The notes: a model not told the origin generated them from the sequence alone. DNA of 50,651 nucleotides from UBA3076 sp964646435 (GCA_964646435.1 CAZYEJ010000011.1:1-50651); one strand, 5' to 3'; positions 43,107 to 50,651 are shown, counted from the stretch's first letter. A program made the numbers and translations.

Positions 43107-43217
43107 TATCTGAACAGAAAGGCCGTTCAGATACAATTTTGAATTCTTAATTTTGAATTAAAAAAGGAAATGATCTTAATGGGTTAATTGTCTCTGATTT
43201 AAATTGAGAGAACAAAA
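43106..43217 (-). repeat. A+T-rich/hairpin intergenic repeat, copy 3 (inverted)
   Basis: The hairpin GTATCTGAAC (43106-43115)/CGTTCAGATAC (43124-43134) is followed by AATTTTGAATTCTTAATTTT, GAATTAAAAAAGG and GGGTTAATTGTCTC. It is the reverse complement of the unit at 27208-27317. The paired change GTGTC/GACAC to GTATC/GATAC keeps the stem. Confidence 0.85.
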
Positions 43218-43248
43218 GACACAATTTTTTTAACGAGGTTTATTAAAA

Positions 43249-44457
43249 ATGTCATTATCCACAATAGAAGAAGCCTTTGAGGATATTCGGGCTGGAAAGA
43301 TGTTTATCCTTGTCGACGACGAGGACAGGGAAAACGAGGGTGACCTCACTATGGCTGCAGAAAAGGTGACCCCTGAAGCCATCAATTTCATGGCCAGGTA
43401 TGGTCGGGGCTTGATCTGCCTTGCCCTTGCGGAAGAGCAGGTAAAAAAGCTGAATCTCCCTATGATGACTTCCCGGAATACATCAATGTACGGCACGAAT
43501 TTTACAGTATCCATAGAGGCCAGACATGGAGTCACAACAGGTATCTCCGCCCATGACAGGGCAGCTACTGTCATGACTGCCATAGCAGACGAATCCGGTC
43601 CGGAGGATATTGCCATACCGGGCCATGTCTTTCCGCTAAAGGCAAGGGAGGGAGGGGTCCTTGTTAGAGCAGGCCAGACCGAGGGTTCAGTAGATCTAGC
43701 AAGGCTTGCAGGCCTGAAGCCCTCCGGGGTCATATGCGAGATCATGAAGGACGATGGGACCATGGCCCGGATGCCTGACCTTGAATCCTTTTCTAAAAAA
43801 CACGATCTTAAGATTGTCACAATTGCAGACCTCATAGCCTATCGTCTTCGCACTGAAAGTTTGGTAAGCCGGGAGGTTGAGACCAGGCTGCCCTCCAGGT
43901 TTGGCGGCGAATGGAAGCTTATCGTCTACAGCAGTATAATCGATCCCAATGAGCATCTTGCCTTGGTGCTGGGTGATCCAGAGATACAGCCCGACGAGGA
44001 AATTCTTGTGCGTGTACACTCTGAGTGTCTGACAGGAGACGTATTTGGTTCCCTCAGGTGTGATTGCGGTCTGCAGTTACAGAGGGCCATGCATCAGATA
44101 GCCGAGGAAGGCAGGGGTATCCTTGTCTATATGAGACAGGAAGGCAGAGGTATCGGTCTCCTGAACAAGCTTCGGGCATACTGCCTGCAAGATCAGGGAA
44201 GAGATACCGTGGAGGCCAACCTTGAACTGGGCTTTAAACCGGATCTCAGGGACTATGGTGTCGGTGCCCAGATTTTGCGGGATCTTGGGGTGAGGAAGAT
44301 GAGGCTCATGACAAACAATCCTAAAAAAATTGTTGGGCTCGAGGGTTATGGAATGGAAGTGGTGGAGAGGGTCCCTATTGAAATCCCACCCCATGAGGAG
44401 AACGTGGCCTATCTGATGTGTAAGAAAGAGAAGATGGGACATCTGTTACATATTTAG
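43249..44457 (+). CDS. ribBA: Bifunctional DHBP synthase/GTP cyclohydrolase II
   Basis: 402 residues. The RibB domain (1-200) has ILVDDEDRENEGDL and RHGVTTGISAHDRA, the metal/substrate sites for making 3,4-dihydroxy-2-butanone 4-phosphate. The RibA domain (about 208-400) has zinc cysteines in HSECLTGDVFGSLRCDCG and the GTP site MRQEGRGIGL. It supplies both precursors for riboflavin. It is separated from ribE by a repeat and from ribH by repeat copy D. Confidence 0.97.
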   Translation: MSLSTIEEAFEDIRAGKMFILVDDEDRENEGDLTMAAEKVTPEAINFMARYGRGLICLALAEEQVKKLNLPMMTSRNTSMYGTNFTVSIEARHGVTTGISAHDRAATVMTAIADESGPEDIAIPGHVFPLKAREGGVLVRAGQTEGSVDLARLAGLKPSGVICEIMKDDGTMARMPDLESFSKKHDLKIVTIADLIAYRLRTESLVSREVETRLPSRFGGEWKLIVYSSIIDPNEHLALVLGDPEIQPDEEILVRVHSECLTGDVFGSLRCDCGLQLQRAMHQIAEEGRGILVYMRQEGRGIGLLNKLRAYCLQDQGRDTVEANLELGFKPDLRDYGVGAQILRDLGVRKMRLMTNNPKKIVGLEGYGMEVVERVPIEIPPHEENVAYLMCKKEKMGHLLHI

Positions 44458-44484
44458 TGATTTAGTGATTGATTGGGAAAAAAG

Positions 44485-44641
44485 GTAACCGTTCACGGGA
44501 TTACAACCCATTTTACCGCAACCCACCGAACTGTAAGCGTTTACAGGGTGCTGCAGATGCGAGGCGGAGGGTACGCAGACGTACTCCCCGTACTTCAAGT
44601 GCCCGACAACAAAGCAGATGCGGTGCCCTGTGAACGCTTAC
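44485..44641 (-). repeat. GTAAGCG palindromic repeat element, copy D
   Basis: The tail starts at GTAACCGTTCACGGG (44485). The core runs from GTAAGCGTTTACAGGG (44533) to GCCCTGTGAACGCTTAC, ending at 44641. It is inverted relative to copies A and C and complete. It lies between ribBA and ribH; a short run of TTTAGTGATTTAGTGATTGA (44460 region) precedes it. Confidence 0.9.
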
Positions 44642-44662
44642 GAAAACTGAGAGGGGAATATC

Positions 44663-45133
44663 ATGCCCAAGACATTTGAAGGTCACCTGCAGGCCCAGGG
44701 ATTGCGTTTAGGTATTGTGATTGCGCGATTTAACGAATTCATTTCCAGTAAGTTGCTTGGAGGTGCATTAGATGCACTTGTCAGACATGGATGCATAGAA
44801 GATGATGTTGAAGTGGCTTGGGTGCCCGGGGCCTTTGAAATTCCCCTTGTTGCCAAGCGTATGGCCAACAGCGGCCGCTATGACGCTGTAATATGTCTGG
44901 GCTGCGTCATCCGAGGGGCCACACCACACTTCGACTATGTAGCTGCTGAGGCTTCCAAGGGGATCGCACAGGTTGCAATGCAGGCAGATTGCCCTGTTGC
45001 CTTTGGTGTACTCACCACAGACAGTATCGAGCAGGCCATTGAACGAGCAGGTACCAAGGCCGGAAACAAAGGCTGGGACGCTGCCCTTGCGGCTGTAGAG
45101 ATGGCAAACCTCTTAAAAAAACTAAATGCCTAA
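44663..45133 (+). CDS. ribH: 6,7-dimethyl-8-ribityllumazine synthase
   Basis: 156 residues. It has IVIARFNEFISSKLLGGALD near 17, VPGAFEIPLVAKRMA near 53, CVIRGATPHFDYVA near 83 (catalytic His) and GVLTTDSIEQAIERAG near 112. It joins the pyrimidine and butanone phosphate to lumazine, the substrate of RibE. GAGGGG is 8 nt upstream of ATG 44663. It overlaps nusB by 8 nt. Confidence 0.97.
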   Translation: MPKTFEGHLQAQGLRLGIVIARFNEFISSKLLGGALDALVRHGCIEDDVEVAWVPGAFEIPLVAKRMANSGRYDAVICLGCVIRGATPHFDYVAAEASKGIAQVAMQADCPVAFGVLTTDSIEQAIERAGTKAGNKGWDAALAAVEMANLLKKLNA

Positions 45134-45572
45134 ATTGTCTGTCCGCCATAAAGGGCGAGAGATTGCCCTTCAGATTCTTTACCAATGTGAATGGAATACC
45201 ACTGAAGACATAGATAAGGTCATTACGGAATATGCCACTAGTCTGGCTTCAGAGGCTATTCCTGAAAATGATCCTGCCTTGGCATTCGGCCGGACTCGGC
45301 TGCAAGGGGTGCTTACCCATAAGGCTGAGATCGATTCCATCCTGAAAAAGAACGCCAAGCATTGGCGTTTGGACAGAATGGCCAGTGTAGACAAAAATAT
45401 TTTGCGCATAGGGGCCTTTGAGTTATGTTACTGCCCTGATATTCCACCTAAAGTAGCAATAAATGAGGCCCTTGAGCTTGCAAAAATATTTTGCGGCGGG
45501 GAATCAGGCGCCTTTATCAACGGTATCCTGGATGCAGTCTTAAGAGATATAGAGAGGGCGGGAAAGGCATAG
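45126..45572 (+). CDS. nusB: Transcription antitermination factor NusB
   Basis: 148 residues. All-helical RNA-binding protein; it has REIALQILYQCEWN at 11-24 and RMASVDKNILRIGAFEL near 83, then PPKVAINEALELAK and FINGILDAVLRD near 115-142. With NusE (S10) it binds boxA and supports rRNA transcription. ribH-nusB adjacency is widely conserved. Confidence 0.96.
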   Translation: MPKLSVRHKGREIALQILYQCEWNTTEDIDKVITEYATSLASEAIPENDPALAFGRTRLQGVLTHKAEIDSILKKNAKHWRLDRMASVDKNILRIGAFELCYCPDIPPKVAINEALELAKIFCGGESGAFINGILDAVLRDIERAGKA

Positions 45573-45583
45573 TTCCAAATATC

Positions 45584-48109
45584 ATGACAGCACGGTATGA
45601 TTTCAAAACAATAGAAGAAAGGCATCAGGCCGACTGGGCGAAAGAGGGCCTTTTTGCCGCCAGGGAGAACAGCTCCAGGCCCTGCTATTATGTCCTGGAG
45701 ATGTTTCCCTATCCTTCAGGCCGGATACACATGGGTCATGTCAGGAATTACACCATAGGGGACGTAGTGGCCCGGTACAAACGTATGCAAGGCTACAATG
45801 TCCTCCATCCTATGGGGTGGGACGCCTTTGGTATGCCTGCTGAGAACGCTGCTATTAAACACAGAACACATCCTGCCACATGGACTTATGAAAATATTGA
45901 CTACATGCGCAAACAACTCAAACGCCTGGGGTTGTCATATGATTGGGAAAGAGAGTTTGCCACATGTGATCCTAAGTACTATCGCTGGGAACAACTCTTT
46001 TTTATCCAGATGTTTGAAGCAGGACTTGTATATCGCCGGAAATCCAAAGTCAACTGGTGTGAAGGTTGTCAGACAGTCCTTGCCAATGAGCAGGTAGAGG
46101 ACGGCAAGTGCTGGCGGTGTGATACAGAGGTAGTAGAAAAAGAACTGGATGGGTGGTTTTTTAAGATCACTGACTACACTCAAGAACTCCTGGAAGGATG
46201 CGACAAGCTGACAGGATGGCCGGAAAAGGTCCTCACAATGCAGCGTAACTGGATAGGTCGCAGTGTGGGGGCGGAGATTATATTCCCGCTGGCAGGAGAG
46301 GATGGCGAAATCAGGGTATTTACTACCAGACCGGATACCCTTTTGGGCGCCACCTTCATGAGCCTGTCACCGGAACACCCTATGGCCCTGAAACTCTGTA
46401 TGGACACAGGTCAGGAAAAAGAAGTAAAGGCCTTTATAGACCATTGGAACAAAATATCTTCACGGGAAAGGCAAATCACTCAATCACCAAATCACTCAAT
46501 CACCAAATCCAAGGAAGGTGTGTTCACCGGGGCCTATGTCAAGCATCCGCTAACCGGTGAAAGTATCCCGGTCTACATTGCTAATTTCGTGTTAATGGAA
46601 TATGGCACAGGGGCGGTGATGGCTGTCCCTGCTCATGACCAGAGGGACTTTGAGTTTGCCAAGGAATACAAGTTACCCATAAAGGTAGTAATTCAACCAG
46701 AGGGGGAAGACCTGAAGCCAGAGACCATGAAAGAGGCATGGGAGGGCCCCGGCACCCTTGTGAACTCCGGTCCTTTTGATGGCATGGAGAACGAACAGGC
46801 CAAGGAGGCCATAATCAGACACCTGGAGACCCAGGGCCTTGGGAATCAAAAGATCAGCTATCGTCTGAGGGACTGGGGCATATCCAGACAGCGCTATTGG
46901 GGAACGCCCATTCCCATGGTCCATTGTGATACATGCGGGATCGTACCGGTCAGGAAACAAGACCTGCCTGTGATCCTACCCCTGGATGCCCGGTTGGACA
47001 GACAGGGCCGGTCTCCCCTTCCCCACCTTGAGAGCTTCTGGTCTACAACCTGCCCCAATTGCGGAGGACCTGCCCGGCGGGAAACCGACACAATGGATAC
47101 CTTTGTGGAGTCATCATGGTATTTTGCGAGATATGCATGCCCTGATGAAACCTCGGCCCCCCTGGATCGGAAGCGGGTGGATGCATGGCTCCCCGTAAAC
47201 CAGTATATCGGTGGAATTGAACACGCCATACTGCATCTACTGTATGCAAGATTTTTTACCAAGGCCCTTCGGGACCTGGGATGGCTCTCGGCAGATGAGC
47301 CTTTTACAAATCTTCTGACTCAAGGCATGGTCCTCAAGGACGGGGCAAAGATGTCCAAATCCAAGGGGAATGTGGTTGATCCTGATGAGATGATCAATAC
47401 TTTTGGAGTCGATACGATTCGTCTTTTCATCCTCTTTGCTTCCCCGCCGGAAAGGGATCTTGAATGGAGCGATCAAGGAGTTGAGGGTGCCCACAGGTTT
47501 CTGCACCGGATCTGGCGTCTGATCACGGAAAACCTTGAGGGTCTGACCTCAGCTAGGACTGACAAGGAGACCCTGATCCATGGGACAAAATCCACTGAGG
47601 CCCTCAGACAAAAAACACACCAGACGATTCTGAAAGTTACTGAAGATATTGAACAGCGCTTTCATTTCAATACGGCCATCAGCGCGGTCATGGAGTTGAT
47701 CAATGATGTAATGTCCTGCCTCAACCGGCATGGAACCCCTGAGACGGATCAGCAGGGGGATTGGGCCGTATTGAGAGAGGCTGTGGAAGCAATGTTGATC
47801 TTGCTTTTTCCAATGGTGCCCCACATAACAGACGAACTGTGGCAACTTCTTGGCCATCAAAGGTCTATAAGTCTTGAACCATGGCCTGTTGCAGATCCCG
47901 AGATCGCACGGGCTGATACTGTAAATATCGTGTTACAGGTAAATGGTAAGCTTCGTAGCCAGGTCGAAGTGGCTCAGAATACAGATAAGGAAATCATCGA
48001 ATCTATGGCCCTGGATGATCCCAAGATAAAGCGGTACACAGAAGGGAAGGCCATACATAAAATCATATATGTGCCTGGGAGACTGATAAACATTGTGGTA
48101 AGGAATTGA
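45584..48109 (+). CDS. leuS: Leucyl-tRNA synthetase with a repeat-derived insertion
   Basis: 841 residues from ATG 45584 (start MTARYDFKTIEERHQADW); the ribosome site is poor and translation is probably coupled to nusB. It has the class I HIGH-type motif GRIHMGH near 46, zinc-finger-like CEGCQTV and CWRC near 160-180, the editing domain with TTRPDTLLGATF near 250 and VPAHDQRDFEF near 350, and KMSKS in GAKMSKSKGN near 590. In the editing domain, 46474-46512 encodes QITQSPNHSITKS from a run of CAATCACCAAAT repeats that looks intergenic in origin. The frame is kept and both active-site regions are intact. Confidence 0.96.
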   Translation: MTARYDFKTIEERHQADWAKEGLFAARENSSRPCYYVLEMFPYPSGRIHMGHVRNYTIGDVVARYKRMQGYNVLHPMGWDAFGMPAENAAIKHRTHPATWTYENIDYMRKQLKRLGLSYDWEREFATCDPKYYRWEQLFFIQMFEAGLVYRRKSKVNWCEGCQTVLANEQVEDGKCWRCDTEVVEKELDGWFFKITDYTQELLEGCDKLTGWPEKVLTMQRNWIGRSVGAEIIFPLAGEDGEIRVFTTRPDTLLGATFMSLSPEHPMALKLCMDTGQEKEVKAFIDHWNKISSRERQITQSPNHSITKSKEGVFTGAYVKHPLTGESIPVYIANFVLMEYGTGAVMAVPAHDQRDFEFAKEYKLPIKVVIQPEGEDLKPETMKEAWEGPGTLVNSGPFDGMENEQAKEAIIRHLETQGLGNQKISYRLRDWGISRQRYWGTPIPMVHCDTCGIVPVRKQDLPVILPLDARLDRQGRSPLPHLESFWSTTCPNCGGPARRETDTMDTFVESSWYFARYACPDETSAPLDRKRVDAWLPVNQYIGGIEHAILHLLYARFFTKALRDLGWLSADEPFTNLLTQGMVLKDGAKMSKSKGNVVDPDEMINTFGVDTIRLFILFASPPERDLEWSDQGVEGAHRFLHRIWRLITENLEGLTSARTDKETLIHGTKSTEALRQKTHQTILKVTEDIEQRFHFNTAISAVMELINDVMSCLNRHGTPETDQQGDWAVLREAVEAMLILLFPMVPHITDELWQLLGHQRSISLEPWPVADPEIARADTVNIVLQVNGKLRSQVEVAQNTDKEIIESMALDDPKIKRYTEGKAIHKIIYVPGRLINIVVRN
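46474..46512. repeat. In-gene tandem repeat (CAATCACCAAATCACT type) inside leuS
   Basis: AAATCACTCAATCACC occurs twice in tandem, then AAATCC. It is the reverse complement of the intergenic TTTAGTGATTTAGTGATTGA run near 44455-44475, with small changes. It adds about 13 codons in frame. Confidence 0.7.
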
Positions 48110-48119
48110 GATCTATCAA

Positions 48120-48680
48120 ATGATTAGAATTCTTCAAATCGTTTCCTGTGTACGTCAACCGGGGCGTTTTATCCTTGCTGTTTTTGCCTTCTGTATTCTC
48201 TGGACCTCGTTATCCGGTTGTGGATACCACTGTGCCGAACGTATAGAATCATTACCTCCCTGGATAAAAACCGTATATGTGGCACCATGGGCCAACTGCA
48301 GCAACGAACTGCTCCTCGGGGTCTGGATAACTGAAGAACTCAGACATGAATTTTTAAGGGGCAGAGGACTGAAGCTTGTCACAAAGGATGAAGCCGATGT
48401 AATCCTTGAGGGAGAGATTGTAAGCACAGATACCTATGGTCTTTCCTACATTAAATACGACCAGGCTGTTGAACGACGTATTGCAGCCGAGTGCTCTGTG
48501 CGTCTGGTGCGCCGCGAAAGTGGCAAGGTCATATGGCAAACCAGTAATATTTGGAGAGAGGAAGAATTTCTTGTAGGAAAAAATGTAATGCAGACCGAGG
48601 GCCTCAAGGATGAGGCCCTACAAAAGCTCAGCCGCGACGTGGCTGAGATAGTCTATCACAGGATTACAGGTGTCTTCTAA
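48120..48680 (+). CDS. lptE: LptE-type LPS-assembly lipoprotein
   Basis: 186 residues. A signal peptide (hydrophobic core about 17-30) with lipobox LSGC predicts lipidation, and the mature protein starts CGYHCAERIESLP, as in LptE. VYVAPWANCSNELLLGVWIT and later beta strands fit the family. LptE plugs LptD in the outer membrane for lipopolysaccharide export. It follows leuS by 10 nt, the classical neighbour. holA, often next, is missing; rpsT is convergent, and the two stop codons overlap. Confidence 0.88.
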   Translation: MIRILQIVSCVRQPGRFILAVFAFCILWTSLSGCGYHCAERIESLPPWIKTVYVAPWANCSNELLLGVWITEELRHEFLRGRGLKLVTKDEADVILEGEIVSTDTYGLSYIKYDQAVERRIAAECSVRLVRRESGKVIWQTSNIWREEEFLVGKNVMQTEGLKDEALQKLSRDVAEIVYHRITGVF

Positions 48681-48958
48681 CCCGCTGCCTGGGCCTTTAT
48701 CAGTACCTGTACTTTCCTGCTCAGCCTGGAAATGTTTCGTGAAGCTGTGCGCTTGTGAATAGTACCCTTGGCCGCCGTCTTGGCTATGGCTTTTTGAGCC
48801 AACCGCATATGCTCCTGGACCTCTGCAGGTGATTTCTCTGCGATGGCGGCCTCAAGTGTCTTTACAACGCTTTTTATCCTTGTTTTTTTGGAGTTATTGC
48901 GCAATTGACGCTTTTTATTTTGACGCACCCTCTTAAGGGCAGACTTATGATTGGCCAA
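48677..48958 (-). CDS. rpsT: 30S ribosomal protein S20
   Basis: 93 residues. MANHKSALKRVRQNKKRQLR, NSKKTRIKSVVKTLEAAI and KGTIHKRTASRNISRLSRKV are hallmark S20 sequence, strongly basic. It binds 16S rRNA in the small subunit. Read on the minus strand; its TAG stop overlaps the lptE stop by convergence. AGGAGG lies 4 nt upstream of ATG 48958. Confidence 0.98.
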   Translation of the reverse strand: MANHKSALKRVRQNKKRQLRNNSKKTRIKSVVKTLEAAIAEKSPAEVQEHMRLAQKAIAKTAAKGTIHKRTASRNISRLSRKVQVLIKAQAAG

Positions 48959-49046
48959 TCTATCCTCCTATATCTGAATATATTAATTATTATTGTTTTC
49001 CTAAGAACAAAGGTCTTATATAATATAGTACCTATTTGATGTCAAT

Positions 49047-50111
49047 ATGGATATTTTACACCTCTCAGACTATTTCAAGATACTTCGTGACGTGCCTGGC
49101 CTTGAGGCCCTGACCACAGTATTGATTTACCTAATGCTGGCCAAGGCTGCTGACATATTTATTGACAAAATTTTAAAGCGTTTGGCAGGTCTTACAAAGT
49201 TCAGTTTTGATGACAGGCTGATATCCTTTGTCCATGGTCCTGTATGCTGGACTGTTGTCTTAATGGGTATCCTTCATGGGCTGATATTGGTGGAGTTGAA
49301 GCCGCCGTGGGACTTCATCCTTCCAATGGTTACCAGGAGTCTGCTTCTCTTTGTATGGTGGATCGCAGTTATCAGAATCGTGAACTGGCTGTCAGACAAG
49401 AGCTTTCCAATCGCGGCCAAGACAGGGGATGCCGGACGAGACGTCTTCCTTCTCTTCAAGAATTTATTTCGTGTTGCAGCAGTAATCATAGGTATCCTGT
49501 GGATGCTTGCAATCTGGAATGTAAACCTCACGCCTCTGTTTGCATCTGCAGGAATTGCAGGAATAGCTGTTGCGCTGGCAGCAAAAGATACCCTTGCCAA
49601 TTTTTTTGGCGGGATCTGTATTATGGTGGATAAACCCTTTAAGATCGGGGATTACATTATACTTGACTCAGGGGAAAGGGGGGAAGTGGTGAACATAGGC
49701 ATCCGTTCTACAAGGATCAAGACAAGAGATGATGTGCTTATCACCGTCCCCAATTCCATACTGGCAAATTCCAAGATAATCAATGAAAGCGCCCCGGTCC
49801 CCAGATTCAGGATCCGCATACCGGTGGGTGTAGCCTATGGGAGCGACCTTGAAAAGGTAGACAATATCCTCGTAGATATAGCCAGGTCCAATTCCATGGT
49901 GTCAAAAGACCTTGAGCCAAGGGCGAGGCTGAGGGCGTTTGGGGATTCGTCAATTGACTTTGAGCTACTGTGCTGGGTAGAAGACCCAAGGAACAAAGGT
50001 CTTGCCACGCATCAGCTCATGAATGCCACCTACAAGACCTTTGAAAAGGAGGCTATCTCCATCCCGTTCCCCCAAAGGGATGTTCATCTTATCTCAGCAG
50101 ATACAAACTGA
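49047..50111 (+). CDS. MscS-family small-conductance mechanosensitive channel
   Basis: 354 residues. Membrane segments lie at about 17-38, 60-82, 90-112 and 140-158. The pore helix is GIAGIAVALAAKDTLANFFGG (about 170-190, Gly/Ala-packed as TM3 of MscS), followed by GICIMVDKPFKIGDYI and the cytoplasmic beta and vestibule domains (VPNSILANSKIINES near 233). It relieves turgor on osmotic downshock. Its start at 49047 lacks a clear ribosome site. Its TGA stop lies inside a perfect hairpin. Confidence 0.94.
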   Translation: MDILHLSDYFKILRDVPGLEALTTVLIYLMLAKAADIFIDKILKRLAGLTKFSFDDRLISFVHGPVCWTVVLMGILHGLILVELKPPWDFILPMVTRSLLLFVWWIAVIRIVNWLSDKSFPIAAKTGDAGRDVFLLFKNLFRVAAVIIGILWMLAIWNVNLTPLFASAGIAGIAVALAAKDTLANFFGGICIMVDKPFKIGDYIILDSGERGEVVNIGIRSTRIKTRDDVLITVPNSILANSKIINESAPVPRFRIRIPVGVAYGSDLEKVDNILVDIARSNSMVSKDLEPRARLRAFGDSSIDFELLCWVEDPRNKGLATHQLMNATYKTFEKEAISIPFPQRDVHLISADTN

Positions 50112-50146
50112 ACAACCATCGTCTATAAGACGATGGTTGTTCAGTT
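50106..50146. terminator. Perfect 19-bp hairpin at the end of the mscS-like gene
   Basis: AACTGAACAACCATCGTCT (50106-50124), loop ATA, exact reverse complement (50128-50146). It includes the stop codon of the channel gene. No T-run follows. It contains CTGAAC/GTTCAG like the hairpins at 26, 1967, 27289 and 43106. Confidence 0.6.
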
Positions 50147-50247
50147 ACCAGTTTATTAGGCGCGGTGATAATTCCTCTTTACGAATGGTGGGCTAAGGGT
50201 GTTGGCCAAGGATTTTTGCAAAAAAACGACTACTTTGGAGAGAAAAA

Positions 50248-50559
50248 ATGGGCTATTGCGTGGTTATCACAACCTGTGGAAATCGTGAAGAAGCTGAGAA
50301 ACTTGCTGATCTGATTATTGAAAACCAATTGGCTGCATGCGTCCAGCTAAGCAGTATTACAAGTTATTACACTTGGGATGGTCAGATGAATAAAGATTCA
50401 GAAATAAGAATCCTAATTAAAACAAGGACGCAGCTTTATGACGAATTAGAAAAGTTTATTAAAGAAAACCACAGTTACGATGTTCCTGAAATAATTGAAA
50501 TTCCTATTCAATCTGGCTCCAAGGAATATCTAAGTTGGATCGATGAGGTTACGAAATAA
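50248..50559 (+). CDS. cutA: Divalent-ion tolerance protein CutA
   Basis: 103 residues. The ferredoxin-like CutA fold is shown by VVITTCGNREEAEKLADLII, NQLAACVQLSSITSYYTWDG and EIRILIKTR, then VPEIIEIPI and YLSWID at the end. It forms trimers, is linked to copper/divalent cation tolerance, and its exact role is unresolved. GGAGAG lies 7 nt upstream of the ATG. Stand-alone gene. Confidence 0.96.
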   Translation: MGYCVVITTCGNREEAEKLADLIIENQLAACVQLSSITSYYTWDGQMNKDSEIRILIKTRTQLYDELEKFIKENHSYDVPEIIEIPIQSGSKEYLSWIDEVTK

Positions 50560-50600
50560 AAATAATAATTAGTGCCTGAACGACCCCCCCTTCCCCTCTT

Positions 50601-50651
50601 CTATAGCCACTGAATCTCGTCTTGCAGGTTTTCGACATAGCCGCGCAGATG
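50601..50651 (-). CDS. Possible C-terminal end of a minus-strand gene, cut by the window
   Basis: The minus-strand frame reads LRGYVENLQDEIQWL then TAG, an amphipathic helix consistent with a coiled-coil protein end. Too short to assign. Confidence 0.25.
   Translation of the reverse strand, partial: HLRGYVENLQDEIQWL

Noticed and set aside
44473..44679. Open frame across repeat copy D (YRVLQMRGGGYADVLPVLQV)
   Set aside because: The same peptide arises from every copy of the GTAAGCG element, including copies next to unrelated genes; it is a by-product of the repeat, not a gene.
1..50651. CRISPR array linked to the cas1 remnant
   Set aside because: No regularly spaced direct repeats with unique spacers were found near 8.4-9.0 kb or elsewhere; the repeats present are single interspersed units.

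Overview
The window is a chromosomal segment of a Gram-negative anaerobe, most likely a Desulfobacterota (old Deltaproteobacteria) lineage. This rests on the order yceD-rpmF-plsX-fabH...fabG-acpP-fabF-rpiB-glyA-dCMP deaminase-nrdR-ribD-ribE-ribBA-ribH-nusB-leuS-lptE, outer-membrane genes (lptE, mltA, an Lpp-like lipoprotein), an NtrY/NtrX-type pair with a DUF4390 protein, citramalate synthase, and ETF genes with a ferredoxin domain. The lineage is inferred from gene content only. No tRNA, rRNA, CRISPR array or intact insertion sequence was found.

Layout. 1-5.6 kb: a GlmU-like acyltransferase, then envelope protein quality control (PpiC/SurA-like isomerase, FtsH, HtrA). 5.7-9.0 kb: an orphan hisD followed by an accessory patch with an IS630 transposase fragment, a PIN/Phd toxin-antitoxin pair and a cas1 remnant. 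9.0-13.8 kb, minus strand: pckA-like, J-domain protein, lysC, cimA, an oxaloacetate/aspartate/isoleucine precursor group. 13.9-17.3 kb: two L,D-transpeptidases flanking an alanine-zipper lipoprotein that ends in lysine, then plsY. 17.3-23.9 kb, minus strand: NtrX/NtrY-like pair, DUF4390, mltA, malate dehydrogenase. 24.5-27.2 kb: an ATP-grasp gene and purQ bracketed by inverted copies of an intergenic repeat, then tatC. 27.4-38.2 kb: the fatty-acid/phospholipid cluster, with acyl-CoA dehydrogenase-etfB-etfA where fabD commonly sits, then rpiB, glyA and dCMP deaminase. 38.2-40.8 kb: an accessory island (TumE-like pair, IS1634 fragment, decayed HEPN/MNT pair). 40.8-50.6 kb: nrdR, riboflavin genes, nusB, leuS, lptE, rpsT, mscS, cutA.

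The genes are mostly housekeeping. The unusual signal is (1) the acyl-CoA dehydrogenase/ETF module inside the fatty-acid synthase operon, (2) a probable Braun-lipoprotein-like tethering locus, and (3) several interspersed intergenic repeat families. The main family is a ~110-160 bp element built from 12-bp palindromic motifs of the form GTRANCGNTTAC. It has four copies plus isolated motifs, and these lie at gene ends, sometimes supplying the stop codon. Another repeat type has entered the leuS coding sequence in frame.
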